A stretch of 64,000 nt of DNA from Methylobacter tundripaludum (lineage in GTDB: Bacteria; Pseudomonadota; Gammaproteobacteria; Methylococcales; Methylomonadaceae): assembly GCF_002934365.1 (NCBI RefSeq), contig NZ_PTIY01000009.1, positions 124,001 through 188,000 on the forward strand, given 5' to 3'. The notes below the pieces were generated by a model. It saw only the letters and a list, made by a program, of their open reading frames with translations. It did no database searches and had not been told where the DNA came from. Shown one piece after another: positions 58,475-64,000 of the stretch (positions are counted from its first letter, which is position 1; the number at the start of each line of letters is the position of its first letter). The position numbers were made by a program, and so were the translations under genes.

Positions 58475-58647
58475 AAAAACCTCCATTTAATACCGTTAAT
58501 GAAATAACTTATGTTGAAAATAGCAATCAAGGCGATTGATATAAAATTGTGCTATCGGGTTAAAAAGCTTTATTATCCACCAATTGCAACTCAGCATGTT
58601 AGTACAATAACTTTTCTCTTATTTGACCGGCCGGCTACTTTTATCTA

Positions 58648-60243
58648 ATGCCTAATTCCCAAAATTACGATGTTCTTATTATCGGCAGCGGCGGCGCGGG
58701 TCTAAGCTTGGCGCTTAAGCTGGCTGACCATTCAATGCGCATTGCCGTGCTGTCGAAATTCGCCTTGACGACGGCCAGTACCTATTATGCGCAAGGCGGT
58801 ATATCCGCTGTTTTCGGCGCCGATGATTCGATTGAATCGCATATTGAAGATACGCTGGATGCCGGCGCGGGGCTTTGCGATCCCGAGATTGTCAGGCTGA
58901 CCGTGACGCACGGCAAGAGTTCGATAGACTGGCTGAGGCAGCAAGGCGTTGCGTTTACCGAGGAGCAAACCGCGTCAGGGGAAGTCAAGCTGCATTTAAA
59001 CCGGGAAGGCGGGCATTCCCACCGCCGCATTGTGCATACCGCCGATGCAACGGGTAAGGCAGTGTCGTTGTCGCTGATTGAGCGCGCCAAGGAACACGCC
59101 AATATCGAATTGTTTGAGCATCACAATGTGGTAGAGCTCATTACCAGTAAAGGGGATGCGGTAAAACGGATTTTGGGCGCTTATGTTCTGGATTCAAAAA
59201 GCCAGCGAGTCAAGACGATGGCGGCTCGCGTCGTGGTTTTAGCAACCGGCGGCGCAAGCAAGGCATACCTTTACAGCACCAATCCGCAAAGTTCAACCGG
59301 CGATGGCATCGCCTTGGCCTGGCGCGCAGGCTGCCGGGTCAGCAACATGGAATTCATGCAATTCCACCCCACTTGTCTTTATCATCCGCATGCACATTCT
59401 TTTCTGATCAGCGAGGCGGTAAGAGGCGAGGGCGGTAAATTGATCCTGCCGGACGGCTCTCCGTTTATGCAGAATTTTGATCCGAGAGGGGAGTTGGCGC
59501 CTCGCGATATTGTCGCCCGGGCCATCGACCATGAGATGAAAAAACGCGGCATAGACTGTGTTTATCTCGATATTAGCCACAAACCGGAAGCGTTCATACG
59601 CGAACATTTTCCGACGATTTACCAGCAGTGTCTTGACTTTGATATCGATATCACCAAACAGCCGATTCCGGTCGTTCCGGCCGCGCATTACACCTGCGGC
59701 GGCGTGTTGACCGACAGCTATGCGCGTACCGATATTGCCAATCTCTATGCGATAGGCGAGGTCGCCTGCACCGGCCTGCACGGCGCAAATCGGATGGCCA
59801 GCAACTCGTTACTGGAATGCCTGGTGTTTGCGGAACGGGCCAATGAGGATATTTTGCAGAAACTACCCGGCATTACGCCGCCACCGGAACTTCCTGATTG
59901 GGACGAATCGAAAGTCAGTGATTCCGATGAAGAGGTGGTTGTTTCCCATAACTGGGAGGAATTGCGCCGCTTTATGTGGGACTATGTCGGCATCGTCAGA
60001 ACCGATAAACGCTTAAGCCGGGCAATGAGCAGGGTGGAATTGCTTAAAAAGGAAATCGCCGAATATTACAGTAATTTCCGTGTTACCAGTGATTTGCTGG
60101 AATTGCGCAACTTGGTCATCGTCGCCGAATTAATCATCCGTTGCGCACAGCAGCGCAAGGAAAGCCGTGGTTTACATTACACGCTGGATTATCCTGAAAC
60201 CGATAACAGCAAGCCTGCGCAAAATACTGTTTTGAAACATTAA
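58648..60243 (+). CDS. nadB: L-aspartate oxidase
   Basis: A FAD enzyme that makes iminoaspartate for NAD synthesis. The 531-residue product begins with the FAD motif [18 protein letters not shown] and has [13 protein letters not shown], the active-site [14 protein letters not shown] region, and the C-terminal FAD and succinate-like motifs [17 protein letters not shown] and [18 protein letters not shown]. Full length. In many gammaproteobacteria nadB lies beside mucD/rseABC, as here with degP on the other strand. Confidence 0.96.
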   Translation: MPNSQNYDVLIIGSGGAGLSLALKLADHSMRIAVLSKFALTTASTYYAQGGISAVFGADDSIESHIEDTLDAGAGLCDPEIVRLTVTHGKSSIDWLRQQGVAFTEEQTASGEVKLHLNREGGHSHRRIVHTADATGKAVSLSLIERAKEHANIELFEHHNVVELITSKGDAVKRILGAYVLDSKSQRVKTMAARVVVLATGGASKAYLYSTNPQSSTGDGIALAWRAGCRVSNMEFMQFHPTCLYHPHAHSFLISEAVRGEGGKLILPDGSPFMQNFDPRGELAPRDIVARAIDHEMKKRGIDCVYLDISHKPEAFIREHFPTIYQQCLDFDIDITKQPIPVVPAAHYTCGGVLTDSYARTDIANLYAIGEVACTGLHGANRMASNSLLECLVFAERANEDILQKLPGITPPPELPDWDESKVSDSDEEVVVSHNWEELRRFMWDYVGIVRTDKRLSRAMSRVELLKKEIAEYYSNFRVTSDLLELRNLVIVAELIIRCAQQRKESRGLHYTLDYPETDNSKPAQNTVLKH

Positions 60244-60359
60244 AGATAACTCGGCGTATCTTATGCCGATCATTATACTTTCTCCTTGATTTTTAGTGTC
60301 CAAAAGCAATGACGCATTTGTTTTTACGAAGCCTCTTTTTAATGCCGAGGCCGAGCATG

Positions 60360-60752
60360 TTAATGCTTCAACAGGGGCTTGAGCTCTAAAGCCGCTCGTT
60401 CACAGTCTATAGCCGACGCCTCGACGCGCTGGCTCAAAAAAATATCGCTGCTTAAGCCGTCAATATCGCGGGAAGCGTACTCGATAAGATCGGCGCACAC
60501 CTGCTGCATGCGCTGCTCTGCCTGCATTAAGGCGTCATTTTTTGGGGATTCATCGCTTTCCAGCAACATCATCACTTCACTGGTCAGTTGGTTTTGCAAC
60601 CGGAACACCTCTTCTACGTGATGTTCAAAATCTTCACGCGATTGGCTGTTTGCGCCATACCCGCTAAAAAACGGGATCGTACAGCCCGATATTAATGCAG
60701 CCATAGCCCAGGCTGTTAAGCTTTGAAGAATAAAACCTTTCACATTCATCAT
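60360..60752 (-). CDS. Hypothetical lipoprotein
   Basis: A 130-residue predicted lipoprotein with lipobox LISGC (Cys24). The mature part is helical with FEHHVEEVFRLQNQLTSEVM and a paired-cysteine possibility (VCADLIEYA and DCERAALEL), so one disulfide may form. No family recognised. Start could be either of the first two Met codons. It lies alone between nadB and the GTPase gene, convergent with nadB. Confidence 0.65.
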   Translation of the reverse strand: MMNVKGFILQSLTAWAMAALISGCTIPFFSGYGANSQSREDFEHHVEEVFRLQNQLTSEVMMLLESDESPKNDALMQAEQRMQQVCADLIEYASRDIDGLSSDIFLSQRVEASAIDCERAALELKPLLKH

Positions 60753-60924
60753 TTTATTTTTTAAACCGCACTTACGACACTCAAACTATATTATCAATAT
60801 ACTATAAATCGATCTTGTTTGAGTATGAAAAGAACACTATTTACCCAACATTTTTTCATTTTACAACCATAAAATGCCTATATTTTGCCGCGGTTTTTTT
60901 GTATTGTTCGCTCATTCTTAGGTG

Positions 60925-60930
60925 TATACT
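60925..60930 (+). promoter_or_regulatory. Candidate -10 box for the GTPase gene
   Basis: TATACT sits 45 bases before the ATG at 60975, with TTGTTC 15 bases upstream as a possible but closely spaced -35. The flanks are AT-rich. Confidence 0.35.
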
Positions 60931-60974
60931 TCGTCACCCCTTATCCATAAAATTCAATAAATACGGTGTCTCTG

Positions 60975-62369
60975 ATGACTGAAAAGACAGCTAGCAAATA
61001 CCTGCTTAACCTTGAAAAACACTTCGCCTCTGACAATCCGGTATTGCTGAAAGCATCGAAAGTTTTTCAGGAACTCGATCAGATTGAATATGATCTGGGG
61101 CTCATCGAAATGGATGAAACGACCGCCAGTAAAAACTCATGGTGGCCGATAATCAGTTTGTTTGGCGGCAATTCAACGGCCAAGTCCAGATTCGTTAATA
61201 ACTACTTGGGAGCGGACAATCTGTTTTCCGGCATCCAAACATCCAATCATAAATTTACTGTTTTGCTGCATAATAATCAGTCTAACCCGGCCACTTTGCC
61301 CGGCACTGCGTTGGACGTAGATCACCGGTTCCCGTTCTATCAAATCAGCCGTAGAATTGAGCAGCAGCAGGCGGGAGAAGGAGACCGCATCAATTCTTAT
61401 CTGGAATTGAAAACGCTGAACAGCGACCGCCTAAAAAGCAAACTTTTCATTGACGCGCCCAATGTCAGCGCCGCCACGCCCAGTCCCGTTACGTCGTTGT
61501 TAACAAAACACGCCATTGAGAACTCTGATCTGGTTTTGATTTTTACCGATGTTTTTGATTCAACCTCGCCGCTGGTTGATGAATTAGTGGAAAGCATTAT
61601 TCAGCATCAGGATTCGAATAAATTTGTTTATCTGATAGATAGACCCGCAACAATGCTCAGCTCGACTACAAACAGCGAAATCATAGCGTCATGGCAAAGA
61701 AAACTCGCCGGATTGGGGTTAAACACCGGGCAGTTTGTGGTATTGCCTAGCCAGGAAGGCGGCTTGACGCCTCAAAATCCGGCCGACTTTGCCGCGATAG
61801 ACCAACGCATAGCCAATGTAGGGTATGACCGTACTTACCGTGTATTGAATTCGCTGGAAAAAAATGTTCGAGAGATTAATGACGTGGTGATGCCGGAAAT
61901 CAAAAAAGCTATCGGCCAATGGAAAGACCGGGCAACCTTTTCCAGCCTGATTGTGCTCGGATTTCTTGCCACTCTCGCCATTTTCGCGGAAATACAGACC
62001 GGCATTTTGGAGCTCTTGATAGACCCTATCATCGGGCCTGCGATAATCGTTACCCTGATCGTTATCATGACGCCATTGCATGTTCTTTTTAGCAAGTTCC
62101 AGGCGAAACTAATACTCAGCCAACTGAACGATCGGCAAAAAGAACTCCATTTAATGGAAAATTTAGCCGGTATTTTTGAAAAAAACCTGACTTTCGGCCG
62201 CATTATGCTTCCGATTTCAGAGCCCGTTGGCTGGAATAAAAAAACAAAACTCCGCTTGACCCAAATATCCAATAAAACCAAAGAGCTGGTTCAGTTATTG
62301 AATGATAATTTCAGTACTTATGACGGACAATCCTTAACCGGCTATTCGGATTCGTCGAATTTTAAATAG
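60975..62369 (+). CDS. Dynamin-like membrane-associated GTPase
   Basis: A 464-residue protein with an N-terminal helical part, a GTPase-like domain (P-loop FGGNSTAKSRFVNN at about residues 63-76, a switch-like segment KLFIDAPNV near 160 and the NKFVYLIDRPATML region for base binding) and a C-terminal stalk with two hydrophobic stretches (LIVLGFLATLAIF; GPAIIVTLIVIMTPLHVLF). It resembles bacterial dynamin-like or EHD-like proteins that remodel membranes. The P-loop has Ala where Gly is usual before Lys. ATG 60975 is preferred over a GTG nine bases before it. Confidence 0.7.
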   Translation: MTEKTASKYLLNLEKHFASDNPVLLKASKVFQELDQIEYDLGLIEMDETTASKNSWWPIISLFGGNSTAKSRFVNNYLGADNLFSGIQTSNHKFTVLLHNNQSNPATLPGTALDVDHRFPFYQISRRIEQQQAGEGDRINSYLELKTLNSDRLKSKLFIDAPNVSAATPSPVTSLLTKHAIENSDLVLIFTDVFDSTSPLVDELVESIIQHQDSNKFVYLIDRPATMLSSTTNSEIIASWQRKLAGLGLNTGQFVVLPSQEGGLTPQNPADFAAIDQRIANVGYDRTYRVLNSLEKNVREINDVVMPEIKKAIGQWKDRATFSSLIVLGFLATLAIFAEIQTGILELLIDPIIGPAIIVTLIVIMTPLHVLFSKFQAKLILSQLNDRQKELHLMENLAGIFEKNLTFGRIMLPISEPVGWNKKTKLRLTQISNKTKELVQLLNDNFSTYDGQSLTGYSDSSNFK

Positions 62370-62379
62370 TATCCACAAA

Positions 62380-62410
62380 ATACCCTGGGACATGTGAGCC
62401 CCCAGGGTAT
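62380..62410 (+). terminator. Strong hairpin between the GTPase and membrane protein genes
   Basis: ATACCCTGGG (62380-62389) and CCCAGGGTAT (62401-62410) form a perfect 10-bp stem. It ends two bases before the annotated ATG of the next gene, so it either ends the GTPase message (without a T run) or covers the ribosome-binding site. Confidence 0.65.
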
Positions 62411-62412
62411 TA

Positions 62413-62937
62413 ATGGTTTATAAAAAATTCCAAGACACTATGGATGTTTTAAAACAATACCTGCCGCTATGCTGGTTAAAAAACAACCCGCTAATGCTCC
62501 CGAGATCGGTTGATTTTTTCAAACAAAATCTGTTGTTTTATTTTGTTGTCGAATATTTCATGCAAACCAACATGACCGACGACCCGATAGAATCATTTGT
62601 CGAGGTAGGGATAGCGACACTATTGTCACTTATATTCATAGGCGTCATGCTGTTTCTTAACAAAACCTTGTACGCTTATGTACAAGTGGCGACATCGGTC
62701 ATGTTTTGTTCAAACATAGTCGCTTTGCTCCTCGTGCCGGTGTTGACCTGGCTGACCGTAAGCGAAGAACCGTTAAGTTATTATTTTTTTGCGCTGCTGT
62801 TATTTTGGGAATATGCGCTGGTAGCGTACATCATCAAGCAAGTCCTGTCGGTCAATATTTTGGCCAGTCTGGTCTTGTCTTTGTTCTATTTCATAGCCAC
62901 TTATTTTGGCGCTTTTGCGCTGGGACAAGTGCTGTAA
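62413..62937 (+). CDS. Integral membrane protein of unknown function
   Basis: A 174-residue protein with a hydrophilic N-terminus and about four membrane helices (TLLSLIFIGVMLFL; VMFCSNIVALLLVPVLTWL; YYFFALLLFWEYALVAYII; ILASLVLSLFYFIATYFGAF). The layout resembles YIP1-like membrane proteins. The start could be ATG 62413 or, more freely accessible, ATG 62440 (MDVLKQYLPL), because a hairpin lies directly before 62413. No catalytic motif. It sits between the GTPase and trpS, convergent with the latter. Confidence 0.65.
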   Translation: MVYKKFQDTMDVLKQYLPLCWLKNNPLMLPRSVDFFKQNLLFYFVVEYFMQTNMTDDPIESFVEVGIATLLSLIFIGVMLFLNKTLYAYVQVATSVMFCSNIVALLLVPVLTWLTVSEEPLSYYFFALLLFWEYALVAYIIKQVLSVNILASLVLSLFYFIATYFGAFALGQVL

Positions 62938-63095
62938 TTGCACAAGGCAAGATGTTCTTCGCCGGTTCGCCAAAAAGGATTATGTATTTTTAATCAGCAC
63001 GAAGGACGCGAAGAAAAAACATAAACTTCGAGCCCTTCATTCCTATCGGACATTTGCCAAGGTTTCTTGGAACCGGTTATTGAATGCCACCGGAT

Positions 63096-64000
63096 TTACA
63101 AAGAAATCCGCGAGATCCCGACAGCTTTGCGCAATTCCTGCATAAACGGCACACTGACTGCGCGCGCTTTTTTTGCCCCTTCCTGCAATTGCTCTTCGAT
63201 ATGTTCGGGCGCCTGCATCAATGCCTCATAACGTTCCCTTGCCGGAATAAGATGTTCGTTAATATGTTCAAACAGCACTTGCTTCATCTCGCCCCAGGCG
63301 ATGCCGTCTGCATAACGTTGCCGTATTTCAGCCACTTCCGCCTGACTGGCAAAGGCCTGATAAATGCCGAACAAGGTGCAGCCTTCAGGATCTTTGGGCT
63401 CGCCCGGTTCCAGCGAATTGGTCTTGATTTTGTTAATGAGTTTTTTTAGCTTCTTTTCAGATTCGAATAACGGGATGGTGTTGTTGTAACTCTTGCTCAT
63501 CTTGCGACCGTCCAGGCCGAGCAACGTTGACGCATGCTCTTCAACGACCGCTTCCGGCAGCACAAAATGCTCGCCGTAAATATGATTAAAACGTCCGGCA
63601 ATATCCCTGGCCATTTCAATATGCTGAATCTGATCTTTGCCTACCGGCACTTTATTGGCATTAAACATCAGCATATCGGCGGCCATCAAAATCGGGTAAC
63701 TGAACAAACCCATGGTGATGCCCTTATCGGGATCGTTTTCGCCGCCCTGCTCGTTTTCGGCGACGGCAGCTTTATAGGCATGCGCTCTGTTCATCAGGCC
63801 TTTTGCCGCGACACAGGTCAACATCCACGAGAGTTCCAATATTTCCGGCACATCCGACTGCCGATAGAAAACCGCATTCGACGTGTCCAGTCCTAAAGCC
63901 AACCAGGTTGCGGCGATTTCAAGGCTGGATTGCCGGACTCTATCCGGTTCATGACATTTAATCAGGGCATGGTAATCGGCCAAAAAATAAAAGGGCGTAA
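63096..64000 (-). CDS. trpS: Tryptophanyl-tRNA synthetase (N-terminus beyond the window)
   Basis: A class I aminoacyl-tRNA synthetase that charges tRNA-Trp. The visible C-terminal part of about 300 residues begins in [12 protein letters not shown] and shows [20 protein letters not shown], the tryptophan-site [20 protein letters not shown], and the KMSKS loop [12 protein letters not shown]. The frame stays open to the window edge, and the N-terminal HIGH-type motif lies outside. The TTG near 63983 is an internal Leu codon, not the start. Confidence 0.95.
   Translation of the reverse strand, partial: TPFYFLADYHALIKCHEPDRVRQSSLEIAATWLALGLDTSNAVFYRQSDVPEILELSWMLTCVAAKGLMNRAHAYKAAVAENEQGGENDPDKGITMGLFSYPILMAADMLMFNANKVPVGKDQIQHIEMARDIAGRFNHIYGEHFVLPEAVVEEHASTLLGLDGRKMSKSYNNTIPLFESEKKLKKLINKIKTNSLEPGEPKDPEGCTLFGIYQAFASQAEVAEIRQRYADGIAWGEMKQVLFEHINEHLIPARERYEALMQAPEHIEEQLQEGAKKARAVSVPFMQELRKAVGISRISL

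Overview
The window looks like a chromosomal stretch of a diazotrophic gammaproteobacterium. The order pilMNOPQ-aroK-aroB-damX-hemE is a gammaproteobacterial arrangement, and nifZ-nifM-clpX followed by glutaredoxin and flavodoxin genes resembles the major nif cluster of Azotobacter vinelandii. Overall gene style would fit a type I methanotroph (Methylococcales), but no methane or methanol oxidation gene is present, so that assignment is inference only.

Layout. 1-5.4 kb: right end of a nif cluster (nifZ 5'-truncated by the window edge, nifM, nif-type clpX, a glutaredoxin-BolA fusion, nifF-type flavodoxin, a Rieske protein, an RseC-like protein and two small unknown genes). 5.6-6.5 kb: a wrecked VapBC-type toxin-antitoxin pair, with a frameshifted antitoxin and a toxin gene split by a 153-bp palindromic element. 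6.6-24.6 kb: a sulfotransferase, then the centrepiece, a 3587-residue surface or secreted protein followed by an outer-membrane factor lipoprotein, two periplasmic adaptors and a PqqD-like/M50 protease/HlyD fusion. No ABC ATPase is in the locus. 24.8-42.9 kb: housekeeping genes (secA, PBP1A, pilMNOPQ, aroKB, damX, hemE, a DUF411 protein, glk, ald). 42.97 kb: tRNA-Thr(CGU). 43.1-51.9 kb: an accessory patch with a GH30 hydrolase, broken or decayed genes (RelE/ParE toxin, RAYT-like transposase, SDR fragment), an AT-rich unknown gene, a second VapBC-type pair and a large glycoside phosphorylase-like protein. 52-64 kb: polysaccharide deacetylase, lon with hsp20, degP, nadB, a lipoprotein, a dynamin-like GTPase, a membrane protein and trpS (5' end beyond the window).

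The most interesting system is 7.57-24.6 kb. The giant protein carries an LEPR-type N-terminal motif, a DUF4347 domain with His and Cys positions like clan CD cysteine proteases, cadherin/Ig-like repeats and a long array of autotransporter-associated strand repeats. It has neither an autotransporter barrel nor RTX repeats. The downstream genes supply an outer-membrane channel, adaptors and a membrane metalloprotease carrying its own adaptor domain, so they look like a dedicated processing and export machine for this substrate.

A second theme is repeat invasion. Palindromic elements have split one gene (vapC) and lie in frame inside two others (pilP, phosphorylase). The stop codon of another gene falls inside one. 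One family of about 130-190 bp has three copies in the window.
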